DNA of 64,000 bases from Conus ventricosus (lineage: Eukaryota > Mollusca > Gastropoda > Neogastropoda > Conidae). Position 1 is the stretch's first letter, and each line of letters opens with the position of its first letter. Below, piece after piece: positions 1-10,637 of this stretch. The stretch is from assembly GCA_018398815.1 (NCBI GenBank), contig CM031607.1, positions 82,365,698-82,429,697 on the forward strand. The letters are read 5' to 3'. The translations under genes were made by a program, and so were the position numbers. The notes beneath the pieces are model-generated. The model did not search any database. It worked only from the letters and a program-made list of their open reading frames with translations, and was not told the origin of the DNA.

Positions 1-32
1 AAGAGAGAGAGAGAGAGAGAGAGCGAGAGCGC

Positions 33-128
<96 letters not shown>

Positions 129-165
129 GTGTGCGCGCGCGTCTGTGCGCGTTTGTATGTGTGCA
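1..165. repeat. (GA)n then (GT)n microsatellite
   Basis: GA dinucleotides run to about position 30, then GT dinucleotides from 37 to about 165 with a few GC interruptions. Open frames here encode only alternating Cys/Val and are not genes. Confidence 0.97.
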
Positions 166-187
166 TTTTCGAGAGCGGTCGTCATGA

Positions 188-262
188 AGCGCTTTAAAGC
201 AGACAGAGAAAGAGAAAGAGATGGGGGGGGGGGAGATCCCTGTCTCTCTATCTATTTATCAG

Positions 263-294
<32 letters not shown>

Positions 295-466
295 GGGGGG
301 GGGGAGACAGACAGACAGACAGATAGATAGATAGACAAATTGATAGACATATAGATGTATAGATAGGTAGATAGACAGATAGATTGATTGATAGATAGAT
401 AGACAGATAGACATAATAGAAAGGTATGCAGATGCACAGATAGATAGATCTATAGATAGATAGATG

Positions 467-531
<65 letters not shown>

Positions 532-600
532 GTAGATAGGTAGATAGGTAGATAGAGTGATAGAGTGATATGTAGATAGAGTGATAGATACGTTGCTGGG
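188..600. repeat. GA tract, G-run and (GATA/GACA)n tetranucleotide repeat
   Basis: A short GA-rich stretch and G runs (225-303) lead into a long degenerate GATA/GACA array (304 to about 585). The long minus-strand frame of Tyr-Leu-Ser-Ile repeats is its translation and not a protein. Confidence 0.95.
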
Positions 601-829
601 TACTTACGTATACACCTAGTGGGAATGAAGGCATGCTTATAAATATGTTGTCCTCGGGTTAAACTTAACCATTATTTTATACATTTAACGTACGAACTTA
701 TGTAAACTGGGTATCTTCCAAGCTCACCATTAGAAGTTCATTCTGAGTTTGAGTGTCACATTTAAAAACCGCTTCACATCATTTACTATCGCTTTAAGCG
801 TTGCGAAACAAGTTTATTTGAAATGTAAC
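601..829. other. Unassigned AT-rich spacer
   Basis: No gene, repeat or regulatory signal that I can support. The left edge of the LINE fragment that follows is not defined by a target duplication or poly(A), so part of this could belong to it. Confidence 0.5.
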
Positions 830-1577
830 ACAGATAACTTAAACGTAAAACAATTCACTGTGAAATATTGTTGGAAAAAGGAATACGAACAAAATTTATG
901 AACCACGAGATGTAAAAGACAGCACACTGATGTCCAAGAGTTGATCGATGCTGATGTTAATGTGGCACAGGGTAGATTTAACGAGACTATTTAAAAAAAA
1001 CAACAACCACAAAACAAGCACGGGTAATAGAAAAAGAAATACCGGTTAATATGAAAGTGAAACAGAATAATTGGTATGATCAGGAGTGCAGAGTTACTAA
1101 GTGTGAGGTACGTAGACTGTTGCAGATGTGTAGAAAAAACGACACATCCTCGCACTGTATCGCAAGAAATGAATATAAAAATCTGAATAAAAAGAAGAAA
1201 GATCACAATGACTCCCTATTAAATGAACTTTTGAAATCTATTAAAAGTCAACAGTTACTTTGGGAACACTGTACGAGATTTGTAAAAACAAATGACAGCC
1301 TTTAAACGAATTATCCATTGATGAATGGTTTCAGCATTTGAAAGTATACTAGATGAAATCGAACTAGTAGTATCAGAGCAAGAGGATATAGAGTATACGG
1401 GAAATGCTTTGCTAGATAGACCTATAACAAGAGAAGAGGTGCTGCTGATTATTACGAAATTGAAAGATGGTAAAGCTCCTGGACCTGACGGTCTTATCGG
1501 TGAATTTTTCAAGTATTCTGGAGAATCTGTCAATAGTTCCCTGGTAAAGTTATTCGATTGCCTGTTTGATAAATGAG
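830..1577 (+). pseudogene. LINE (non-LTR retrotransposon) fragment 1: endonuclease tail, linker and start of RT
   Basis: Translation changes frame several times but reads as the end of an apurinic-type endonuclease, a basic linker (about 1051-1305, Lys/Arg/Asn-rich) and the first RT motifs. The block LKDGKAPGPDG at 1462-1492 is the usual N-terminal RT signature of non-LTR elements. The frame runs up to 1576, where Gypsy1 is inserted, and the same RT resumes at 8304 and again at 23799. Stops and frameshifts show it is dead. The FADD active site in the third fragment places it among CR1/Jockey-like or related LINEs; I cannot fix the clade by eye. Confidence 0.8.
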
Positions 1578-2200
1578 TGTCAGGAAAGGATTGATTGAGA
1601 AAACATTATTTACTAATGCAGTTGTTTTGTTACAGGCAGAATTTGGAGATAGGGATTTCTTATGTTGTTGTTTGCGTGTTTATATTATTTTGGGTGCTGA
1701 GTTAAGTTTGCATATTGTTCATGCAGTGTTTCTTAGATTTTTTTTTTGCTTGTGCATGGTGGGTTGTGCTGAGTGCAAGTCGATGTATATTTCACATGTA
1801 TTGGTCAGTTGGGTGTGTCAATTCCCCCGTAGATAAGATGTATCTTCGGGTTTGACTTATGGCCTTTTGGCAAGCAGTAATATCTATGTTCGGGTTTCAT
1901 GCCTTTAGATATTAGGAGTCCGTGTATCCTTGTCTAGGCTAGGCTGTTTCAGCCTCCATCTGGAAGTGATGGTGAGGTGCCTAGTGTATGGCTGTATTGT
2001 TCCTGACATGTGGAGCAGTGTTCGTCCCTATGTCATCGTCTGGCATCAGTGTTTGATGCTGTCTGTGGTGGGTGGGTAGCAAGCGAGTTTTTCTTGTGTG
2101 AACTGTAGTTTCTGGTACTGTTTTGATGGATGATTTCTGAGTTGTGTATCCTTCTGTTTGTAAGAAGAATCGATTATTTTATTCTGGATGAAGAATATTG

Positions 2201-2236
2201 TGACGTCAACGTAAACCAATATTTATTATGACGTCA
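2201..2236 (+). promoter_or_regulatory. Paired CRE/ATF-type TGACGTCA sites in the LTR
   Basis: The perfect 8-bp palindrome TGACGTCA occurs at 2201-2208 and again at 2229-2236, 28 bp apart. Both are preserved in the 3' LTR (7160-7167 and 7188-7195). This is the consensus for CREB/ATF factors. Two sites 28 bp apart in the U3-like half of an LTR suggest an enhancer; activity is inference. Confidence 0.55.
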
Positions 2237-2601
2237 AAGTAAAAAAATTAGGTAGGACATTACGTAAAAATGAAAAAAAAAACGGGCGAGAAGAGAAAAA
2301 GGTGGAAGCGGACGGGCCTTGTGTCCAACTGGCATGGTATTTGTTTTGGGTTTGTTAGTTATTCATTCGTTGCAGTTTTCATCGGATGATTTTGTCAGTG
2401 TTGCGTCGTGGCTGCCGTATCAGCAGGAGTTCAGCTCGGCTGTATTCTTTTGTGGTTTTATGTGGATTACTGGGCTTTATGAATCGGCGGTTGTTGTTTT
2501 TTCCATGGATTGCGGTATTTTGTGAATCTGCGGTTCTTCGGCTATGGTTTACTGTGCTTTGCGAATCTGCGGTTCGTCTTCTGACCGTTCGACGTGATTA
2601 A

Positions 2602-2965
2602 TGTGCCGTGTGATTCTCTGTGCTTCAGTGGTGTTCTTCTGGGGTTCGACATTGTTTAAGGTGCCGTGTGATTCTCTGTGCTTCAGTGGTGTTCTTCTGG
2701 GGTTCGACATTGTTTAAGGTGCCGTGTGATTCTCTGTGCTTCAGTGGTGTTCTTCTGGGGTTCGACATTGCTTAATGTGCCGTGGGATTCTGTCCTTCAG
2801 TGGTGTTCTTCAAGGGTTCGACAATGTTTAACGTGCCGTGGGATTCTCTGTGCTTCAGTGGTGTTCTTTTGGGGTTCAACATTGTTTAATGTGCCGTGTG
2901 ATTCTGTCCTTCAGTGGTGTTATTCGGGGGTTCGACATTGTTTAATGTGCCGTGTGATTCTGTCC
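2602..2965 (+). repeat. Tandem array of about 60-bp units inside the LTR
   Basis: Six to seven imperfect units of 55-60 bp begin with GTGCCGTGTGATTCT and contain TTCAGTGGTGTTCTTC and GGTTCGACATTG. The same array in the same state is in the 3' LTR at about 7563-7926, as expected if copied by reverse transcription. Function is unknown. Confidence 0.85.
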
Positions 2966-3215
2966 TTCAGCTGTGCTTGTGGGCGGCTCGGTTCGCCATG
3001 TGGGTTCCCGGTTGATGATATATATGCTGTAACGTAGGTTCGATGCAGCCAAGTATATGGACCATTTCTTTGATCGATAAGATTGTGTCAATCGTGATGA
3101 TTTATTGAGTTTATTGCCTTGGTCATTTGTAATGTTGTGGTGTGTAGTCTCCTCGTCGGGTGCATGAGTGTGTGGTTGTGAGTATGAAAACTTTTAGGCG
3201 TGTGGAGTGAAAGAA

Positions 3216-3221
3216 AATAAA
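3216..3221 (+). promoter_or_regulatory. LTR polyadenylation signal AATAAA
   Basis: AATAAA lies late in the LTR and is repeated at 8177-8182 in the 3' LTR, the copy that would act for element transcripts. Confidence 0.5.
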
Positions 3222-3344
3222 CCCTGTATAAACGTATTACCTTTGTATTGATGCTGCCATTGGGTGTCGGGAAGACAGTTTAGCTAGGTCTGTCATTTCT
3301 GTCTATCCCTCTATAGTGGTTCAGGTCTTAGCGAGCCTGACATA

Positions 3345-3361
3345 TGGTGGAGATGCGGGGT
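3345..3361 (+). other. Candidate tRNA primer binding site
   Basis: A stretch beginning TGGTGGAGATGCGG starts 2 bp after the 5' LTR. Position and the initial TGG, complementary to a tRNA CCA end, fit a primer binding site. I could not match it to a particular tRNA. Confidence 0.5.
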
Positions 3362-4030
3362 ACGGAGTTTAGGTAGGCGGCAGTTTAGGATAGCTGAAAT
3401 TAGGTAGACAGTTGGTGTAGCAAGGTGGTGCAAGGATCATCTCGCAACAAGCAGACAGACACGTCAAACAATAAAGGACACTATCGGCACCAAAGCGTGG
3501 TGGCAAGCGGGAGTGTGGTTGGGCACGTATCCATAGCGGGTGGTGGATACGACCTGAGTTAGGCAGTCAACATTTGCTTAGGCAGTGCCTAACTCAGGAA
3601 CAGTGTAGTGTATGAATGCGTTGTGGCGTCTATAGTGTCTTGTGATGGTCTCTCTTTATACATATATATACATATATATTTTATATACATACATTTATAC
3701 ATATTGCAAGTGAATGGAGGATGAGGTGCGTGTGTGTGGAAGTAGCAGATGTATAATTAACTGGGGTGAGTGATTTTATGTAATTTCTGGGTGTATTTAT
3801 GGCCTTCATGTACAAGCATTGAAAACGTTTAGATTTTTAATGATCCTGGACCGTGATCACTGAGCCATTGACCCGTGTGAATACCTGGCTCTCTGAGCGT
3901 CGGTTTCGTCGTGTGTGATATATGGTAGACGGTGTGTAATCATCGTAGGAATTGGAACACTTTCACGAGGCGTTAGGTCGTTGCCACCATTATTCCTCTT
4001 GGATTGAAGCTAGTAGTGAATTTAGGCAAC
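3362..4030 (+). other. Gypsy1 untranslated leader with a 13-bp hairpin
   Basis: This 670-bp stretch has no long frame. At 3553-3598 a perfect inverted repeat, CCTGAGTTAGGCA / TGCCTAACTCAGG, encloses a 20-base loop and would form a strong RNA stem-loop. A hairpin between primer site and gag is where packaging or dimerisation signals lie in LTR elements, so such a role is possible. A short AT-rich (TATATACATA) patch follows at 3657-3703. Confidence 0.6.
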
Positions 4031-6322
4031 ATGGCTGATAAGAAATCGAGGAAACGTAAGGACAGTCTTAGGCCATTGCAGTGCCGAGTGGATGCTGAGC
4101 AAGATTCGAAAATGTCAGATGGTAAGGACGCTGCCACAGGAGAGCAAGATGATAAGACGTTATTTCAAACCTATAATGATATGGGTAAAGGGATAGGTTT
4201 AGATGGTCAAGCCCTCGTTCAATTCATAATGGAGTCAGTCAAAATGATTCGAGAACAGGCTAGAAAGAATAGACTAGAGGAAGATGAAGCTAAGCTTCGA
4301 AGAGAGAGAGAAGAAAGGGTAAGGGAAAAGGAAGAATTAGAACTGAGGATATTGAAGGAAAGAGAAGAAAGGAATAAAGAGGAGGAAGCACGAAATCAAG
4401 CAAGGCTGGACCAGGAGCTTCTGATCAAACGGGAGGAGGCTATCAACATTCGGAAGATGCGGGAGGAGGAGTTGCGGCTGAAGCAGTCAGAGGCAGAACG
4501 CAAGGCTAAGGAGGCTGAGAGGCAACATATTTCTCTTGATCCGCTGCGGGATGACGAGGATGTTGATGCGTACATTGCCCATTTTGAGCAAGTGGCTGAG
4601 TTATGCCGATGGGAAAAGGAGTCATGGTCCTGCCGGCTGATTGCATTGTTGCGAGGCAAAGCAAGGGAAGCAGTGCTTAGGCTCTCGTCCAGAGTTTAAC
4701 TAACTACACGGAGGTGAAGATGACACTACTCAGGCACTTTCGGCTGGACGCTGACGCATACAAGCGTAAGTTCAGGAATATGCGTAAGGACGTGACAGAG
4801 ACGTTTACCCAGCTTCTCGCGAGGATGAGATCATGTTTCTCACTGTGGTGCGCAGCTGCTGACAAGGATGAGCGGAAGGTCGATGATGTGTTAGACCTCA
4901 TCCTCCAGGAGCAGTTGTATCAAGGACTATCACCAGACCTGCTCGTTGAGGTCAAGAAAGCACAGCCAGTGACAGCCGAGGAAGTAGCAGCAGAAGCCAC
5001 GAAGGTGGCTGAGGCCAGGAGAGTAGGGCGTGAGGCTAGAAGTGAGAGACATATTCAGGGAACGGATAATGGTCGGAGAGATGGGGAGGACAGGACCCCA
5101 GAGGGGAACAAGACTAGGGGTCAAGAGAAGGAGAATGCTGGGGATAGTCCATCGACACGAGGATCCTTTGACAACCGCGAGTGCTACAAGTGTGGGAAAA
5201 AGGGGCATATTGCCAGATTCTGCCCTAAACCAGTGTACAGAGTGGCGGTTGAGGGCATACAAGCAGATGAATCCAACAAGACCCCGGCATTATGTATTTC
5301 CTGCGCTCAGAAGGACTTCACGCCGAGATGCAAGGTGGCCGTGAATGGGATAGTTGTGAAGGGACTGAGGGACACTGGGGCAGTCTACACTGTTGTGGCA
5401 GAGTATCTGGTGTCAGCAGACGATTACACCGGCGAGACTGTACCGGTAGTGCTGGCAGAGTCCAGATGCCGTCATCGTCTTCCAGTAGCGAAGGTTGATA
5501 TCGAATCACCGTTCGTAGTAGGGAAGATAATGGTTCTGGTAATGAAAGATCCGGCAGAAGACGTGTTGATTGGGAATCTTGCAAAGAGTCACACGGATGG
5601 TGCTTACCAAAAGATACCAGTTTATGCTAACCCTACTCACATGGCTGCAGTGCAGACAAGGCCCCAGGTGAGAAAGGAGAAGAAATCCCAGTCATCTTTA
5701 CCAATGAGAGACCAGGTCCTGTCGATGCCGACGGATCGCATGAAGGATCTGCAGAAAAATGACCCAACGTTAAAGGCAGCAAGAGAAGCGGCAAATTCAG
5801 GATCTCGGTTCTTCGTGGGAAAGGGGGAGATTGTTTACACTTACAAGGACGAAGTCCTGATACGACTGTTCGAGACTGATGCAGAGACTCTCACACAAGT
5901 GTGCGTTCCAAAAGACCTGCGCCCTGCAGTGCTGAAGATGGGACACGATGTGCCTATGTCGGGACATCTCGGCACAAAGAAGACTAAGCAGAGAGTGTTA
6001 CAGCATTTCTATTGGCCAGGCATGTGTCAGGACATCGGTAAACTACTGTAGATCATGTGTCAAGTGCCAGAAGACGGTTGACAAAGGGAGGGTAACCCCA
6101 GTACTCTTGGTGAAAGCTCCGATCAGTGGGGAACCGTTTGACAAGGTCGGTGGGGATTTGGTTGGGCCAACAACTCCGGTGTCATCCAACGGTTACCGTT
6201 GCATCCTGGTAATGGTAGACTATGCCACCAGATATCCGGAGACAGCGACGTTGAAGAGTACTTTGAAAATTTCAGTCAACCTTCTCCGATCTGAGCTGGG
6301 AAATATTAAACATAGAGTTTAA
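4031..6322 (+). pseudogene. Gypsy1 gag - protease - partial integrase
   Basis: The ATG at 4031 opens gag. The first 220 residues include a long Glu/Lys/Arg-rich coiled coil. The frame changes near 4697-4713 and continues with a SCAN-like capsid segment and a CCHC zinc knuckle, CYKCGKKGHIARFC (5182-5223). An aspartic protease with DTGA follows at 5371-5382. Without any RT or RNase H, the same frame passes to the integrase zinc domain (GHDVPMSGHLGTKKT near 5940, CVKC near 6056) after another frame change near 6045. It ends soon after the first core aspartate (GGDLVGP near 6150) and an ATRYPE block. Either RT/RNase H and most of integrase were deleted, or the element has the Gmr1-type order with integrase ahead of RT and lost everything downstream. 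Confidence 0.85.
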
Positions 6323-6536
6323 TCTTAGAAGGAGAGGCTTGACTGAGAAAACAGCCTATGTGTGGTAACAGTGATGGATGGTATTATTTTAGTGTAGTCA
6401 GTGTCAGAATGGGATTGACCCATCGAATGAGATAGTGGTGTCGAAGTCTATATTACTAAGTTCGGTCAATCCTTCCTGATGTTGGGTATTATTTTTTTAA
6501 AATTAAACATGGAGTTTAATCTTGGAAGGGGGGGTG
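6323..6536 (+). other. Gypsy1 3' untranslated region with polypurine tract
   Basis: The purine run GGAAGGGGGGG at 6524-6534 ends 2 bp before the 3' LTR and is the expected plus-strand primer. A diverged copy of the same neighbourhood (ATTAAACAT-GAGTTTAATCTT followed by a purine run and a TGACTGAGAAAACA block like the LTR start) lies at 6303-6353. It could be the scar of the deletion that removed pol. Confidence 0.7.
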
Positions 6537-8303
6537 TGTCAGGAAAGGATTGATTGAGAAAACATTATTTACTAATGCAGTTGTTTTGTTACAGGCAGAA
6601 TTTGGAGATAGGGATTTCTTATGTTGTTGTTTGCGTGTTTATATTATTTTGGGTGCTGAGTTAAGTTTGCATATTGTTCATGCAGTGTTTCTTAGATTTT
6701 TTTTTTGCTTGTGCATGGTGGGTTGTGCTGAGTGCAAGTCGATGTATATTTCACATGTATTGGTCAGTTGGGTGTGTCAATTCCCCCGTAGATAAGATGT
6801 ATCTTCGGGTTTGACTTATGGCCTTTTGGCAAGCAGTAATATCTATGTTCGGGTTTCATGCCTTTAGATATTAGGAGTCCGTGTATCCTTGTCTAGGCTA
6901 GGCTGTTTCAGCCTCCATCTGGAAGTGATGGTGAGGTGCCTAGTGTATGGCTGTATTGTTCCTGACATGTGGAGCAGTGTTCGTCCCTATGTCATCGTCT
7001 GGCATCAGTGTTTGATGCTGTCTGTGGTGGGTGGGTAGCAAGCGAGTTTTTCTTGTGTGAACTGTAGTTTCTGGTACTGTTTTGATGGATGATTTCTGAG
7101 TTGTGTATCCTTCTGTTTGTAAGAAGAATCGATTATTTTATTCTGGATGAAGAATATTGTGACGTCAACGTAAACCAATATTTATTATGACGTCAAAGTA
7201 AAAAAATTAGGTAGGACATTACGTAAAAAATGAAAAAAAAAACGGGCGAGAAGAGAAAAAGGTGGAAGCGGACGGGCCTTGTGTCCAACCTGGCATGGTA
7301 TTTGTTTTGGGTTTGTTAGTTATTCATTCGTTGCAGTTTTCATCGGATGATTTTGTCAGTGTTGCGTCGTGGCTGCCGTATCAGCAGGAGTTCAGCTCGG
7401 CTGTATTCTTTTGTGGTTTTATGTGGATTACTGGGCTTTATGAATCGGCGGTTGTTGTTTTTTCCATGGATTGCGGTATTTTGTGAATCTGCGGTTCTTC
7501 GGCTATGGTTTACTGTGCTTTGCGAATCTGCGGTTCGTCTTCTGACCGTTCGACGTGATTAATGTGCCGTGTGATTCTCTGTGCTTCAGTGGTGTTCTTC
7601 TGGGGTTCGACATTGTTTAAGGTGCCGTGTGATTCTCTGTGCTTCAGTGGTGTTCTTCTGGGGTTCGACATTGTTTAAGGTGCCGTGTGATTCTCTGTGC
7701 TTCAGTGGTGTTCTTCTGGGGTTCGACATTGCTTAATGTGCCGTGGGATTCTGTCCTTCAGTGGTGTTCTTCAAGGGTTCGACAATGTTTAACGTGCCGT
7801 GGGATTCTCTGTGCTTCAGTGGTGTTCTTTTGGGGTTCAACATTGTTTAATGTGCCGTGTGATTCTGTCCTTCAGTGGTGTTATTCGGGGGTTCGACATT
7901 GTTTAATGTGCCGTGTGATTCTGTCCTTCAGCTGTGCTTGTGGGCGGCTCGGTTCGCCATGTGGGTTCCCGGTTGATGATATATATGCTGTAACGTAGGT
8001 TCGATGCAGCCAAGTATATGGACCATTTCTTTGATCGATAAGATTGTGTCAATCGTGATGATTTATTGAGTTTATTGCCTTGGTCATTTGTAATGTTGTG
8101 GTGTGTAGTCTCCTCGTCGGGTGCATGAGTGTGTGGTTGTGAGTATGAAAACTTTTAGGCGTGTGGAGTGAAAGAAAATAAACCCTGTATAAACGTATTA
8201 CCTTTGTATTGATGCTGCCATTGGGTGTCGGGAAGACAGTTTAGCTAGGTCTGTCATTTCTGTCTATCCCTCTATAGTGGTTCAGGTCTTAGCGAGCCTG
8301 ACA
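6537..8303 (+). repeat. Gypsy1 3' LTR
   Basis: The right copy of the LTR, 1767 bp. It matches the left copy throughout apart from one extra A in the run near 7230 and one extra C near 7290. It carries the same CRE pair (7160-7195), tandem array (about 7563-7926) and AATAAA (8177-8182), and is followed by the target duplication ATGAG. Confidence 0.95.
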
Positions 8304-8589
8304 ATGAGTTTATCTTAATATTTGGAATTAATCTCTAATTTTGCCACTGTTTAAGAAGAATTATGTAAATGTTGTGAAGAAGTGCTGACGCATGTCATTG
8401 TGTAATATAAGTAGCACATTGTATGGTTCTATCATCAATTGTAGATTACATGAATGGATGAATTTAAATGACATTACTGGTGAACATCAAGCTGGTTTTA
8501 AGAAATAGTACATTCCACTATTGATCATATCTTTACTTTGTTAGCTGCAGTTAAAAAACAGTTTGCAAATAAACAACAATTGTACGTTG
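8304..8589 (+). pseudogene. LINE fragment 2 (middle RT), between Gypsy1 and Polinton A
   Basis: This continues the RT broken at 1577. In shifting frames it reads through the segment where non-LTR RTs have GEHQAGF and a STIDH block, ending in NKQQLY at the Polinton A insertion point. Its last five bases, CGTTG (8585-8589), are the target duplication of Polinton A. The matching continuation starts at 23799. Confidence 0.75.
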
Positions 8590-8844
8590 AGAGAATGTAA
8601 ATATGTTCGTTCAAGCTCACCCATCTTATTTTGCACGAAAACCCCCCTTTTCACATCCAAGTCACGTCCATCTCATGTCAGTTTTGGCCAAATTTAACAC
8701 CTGTTTTACAAAAAAATTAACACCACAAAACCTCTAAATATTGACGTAATCAGCACATTAAAACGGGGGCTTGCGTGCTAGATAAGATTTGGTGATCGTG
8801 AACAAACATATTTACATTCTCTCCAAGGACATAAAAATTAAGGG
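8590..8844 (+). repeat. Polinton A left terminal inverted repeat (itself palindromic)
   Basis: It matches the reverse complement of 23544-23798 with only a few differences. Inside it, the outer 48 bp (AGAGAATGTAAATATGTTCG... to a CACCCATCTTATTTT block) reappears inverted and imperfect at about 8776-8822. Each terminal repeat is therefore a 233-bp imperfect palindrome able to fold on itself. A similar unit opens Polinton B at 34688. Confidence 0.9.
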
Positions 8845-8856
8845 TTTACAGCGCTA

Positions 8857-9605
8857 TTAACGCCCGCGAGAATGAGTCCTTCTTACTCTTCCAATATGCT
8901 CCTCTATCTCAAGCACCATTAATAAATTAGAACAAACAACTGGCTCTCCATTTTGGTTAGTTATTTTTAAATCCAATGAATTCAAAGAACCCTCAATTAA
9001 GTCTTTAAATTCACTGTCTCCACCAAACCTGTATAGCTGATAATCGCAAAACCCCGCCTTAACTGGATGCAGCGCTCTCAGAACAGTAGATGGATAACCA
9101 TTGAGCAAATTAGTATCTGTTTTTAACTGTTGTAAATGGACATACAAAATTGGGTTTACGAGAAAATCTGATGGTCTACTACCTACATACTCATAAAGTC
9201 CGCTTTCTAAGTACATATGTGTTTTTAATATGATACGTTTCACCGCTGTCATAAAAGCCCAAAATTCGAGCGAGGCTTCTAGGGGAAAACGTACTCCCTT
9301 TCTTTAAGTTTGGAAAATGTATAGTAATCATAAGATTTGCTTCATTAATTTTTAACTCAACGCCAAATTTGCTAAATACTTCTCTTAAAGAACAAAAGTT
9401 GTAGTAACCATCGGGTATTTTTAACTGTTTATCGCCTTGCGCATCCTTAATATTTACCCAGTTATTCTTGGCTTTTTCAGATATGTTAATCCATTTTACT
9501 TTAAACCCAATTTCTTTAAGGGAAGGCCCTACAATCACCACGTCTATTTTCAATTGGGTACGTTAAGAACACACGCTCGTTTTGCTTGGTTATATAGATG
9601 TGCAT
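8857..9605 (-). pseudogene. Polinton protein P1 (copy A), unknown function
   Basis: The start ATG at 9605 gives MHIYITKQNERVFLTYPIEN, shared almost exactly by copy B, which supports this start over internal ones. About 240 residues follow with one frame change near 9240. Conserved points in A, B and C are a KIPDGYYNFCSL-type block near the first third, LVNPILYVHLQQLKT in the middle, and SNLLMVLEIE near the C-terminus. No catalytic motif or membrane segment is seen. It is always divergent from P2, and its beta-rich look would fit a minor capsid or penton-like protein, which is inference only. Confidence 0.75.
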
Positions 9606-9639
9606 CCTTTTTATAACTATTTAAAAAACTAATTAAAAA
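9606..9639. promoter_or_regulatory. 34-bp divergent promoter region between P1 and P2 (copy A)
   Basis: Only 34 bp separate the two start codons and the stretch is nearly all A/T, with a TATTTAAA core. Copy B keeps the same arrangement (35633-35665). Both genes must be served from here or from within each other's coding sequence. Confidence 0.55.
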
Positions 9640-10637
9640 ATGGAACCATTTAAATATAACGAAAGTACCGCTTACAATGTAGGGGCGTTTTATAATCCCA
9701 AATCTTTAGACTTCAGCGATCTAACTATTGCAGTAGATGGATCATATGGCTTCCAAGTTAGGCTTGTAAACCCTCTAACTAGATATTTAAATCCGGCAAT
9801 AAAGAGTGACAGAGTGCCATCAGCATGGTCATCCTGCCCTATGTCGTTTTACCCGAATCAGTTAAATTTTGCCAGATACTGCGCAACTACTGGCTGCGGC
9901 GTTTCCGATGCAAACCATTTTAAAAACCATCCCAATCTTTAGTAAGATCAGTATTTAACTTTCTTGCTTTATTACCAGTACAGACGATCTAACGAACTAC
10001 AAGTAGCCTCCCAAGCGACAGCGCGTTTAATCCATTTAAAGCCCACGGACAATAGTGCATATGAAGAATCTGCAACGAATTTAACATTAATCCTTCAGCT
10101 GATTTTAGACAAAAGTTTAGACCGCAATCAGGGGGTTAGGCACATTGTATTTTTGGGGGCAAAAAAAAAAAACAGGGAGAATATACTTATGACTCCTGGC
10201 CTGGCCACCCCACCTCTTTTCAACCAACCAAACAAGTACGATTGGGATCCATAGAAACAAAAAACCTCCTATTGCTTGGGCAACATTTATCTTAGATGAA
10301 GTGAAGGACTAACATGCAGGAGTGAAAGCTTTATGACTCATAAGGACTACGTTTTGTGTATTAGAGCACAAGCACAAACCAGTCTAGCATACTCGATCAG
10401 TCTACAGGCTTTGATGCCAGAAAACAATTTCTAGCTACTTTAGAAGATGCTATTAACTTGCTGTTGATTTGCCTGCCAGCTACAAAGGTATCAAGATGTC
10501 TTGCACATGCTAGGTTAAAGGTTGGACTAAGTTGTAGGCTACGGATTATACATGCTGCTCTGACCTTAGACTACAGATTCGGCATGATACAGAATTATAA
10601 CAATGAAATCCTTATCGCTGGAGACGACAAAACTTAG
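9640..10637 (+). pseudogene. Polinton protein P2 (copy A), unknown structural candidate
   Basis: ATG at 9640; about 330 residues to a stop at 10635-10637. The first 98 residues are open (NPLTRYLNP, SAWSSCPMSFYPNQLNFA, CATTGCGVS), then the frame changes several times. The later part (10380-10637) still matches B and C, for example the AGDD ending. The CATTGCGVS segment and a VRSVYRFHFYY-like block, clearest in C, mark the family. I know no function for it; its conservation next to P1 and its size suggest a virion-type structural protein. Confidence 0.7.

Larger units (their letters stand above)
1578..3342 (+). repeat. Gypsy1 5' LTR
   Basis: This is the left copy of the 1.77-kb direct repeat, with 7-bp terminal inverted repeats TGTCAGG/CCTGACA. 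It contains two CRE-type palindromes (2201-2236), an internal tandem array (2602-2965) and an AATAAA (3216-3221) 121 bp before its 3' end. The order is that expected for U3, R and U5, although no R boundary can be fixed without transcripts. The short open frames inside (for example around 2386-2601 and 2678-3037) recur identically in the other LTR and look like chance frames across the tandem array. Confidence 0.95.
1578..8303 (+). mobile_element. Gypsy1: Ty3/gypsy LTR retrotransposon, internally deleted, with paired LTRs and target duplication
   Basis: Two direct repeats of 1765 and 1767 bp (1578-3342 and 6537-8303) begin TGTCAGG and end CCTGACA. They flank a leader, gag, aspartic protease and the first part of integrase. 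The 5 bp before the left LTR (1573-1577) and after the right LTR (8304-8308) are both ATGAG, a clean target duplication. The two LTRs differ, as far as I can see, only by two single-base insertions, so the insertion is young. No reverse transcriptase or RNase H lies between the LTRs, so this copy cannot move by itself. It interrupts an older LINE. Confidence 0.95.

Noticed and set aside
37..330. Open frame of Cys/Val repeats
   Set aside because: Translation of a GT/GA microsatellite. The same applies to frames at 27887-28434, 30399-30887, 33273-33603, 54565-55012 and 56172-56520.
2602..2965. Possible CRISPR-like array (regular 60-bp units)
   Set aside because: Units are contiguous tandem copies without unique spacers, lie in an LTR, and are duplicated in the other LTR; the genome is eukaryotic.
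2319..3037. Frames of 68, 71 and 119 codons inside the LTRs
   Set aside because: They repeat identically in the second LTR, lie across the tandem array and encode no recognisable motif.
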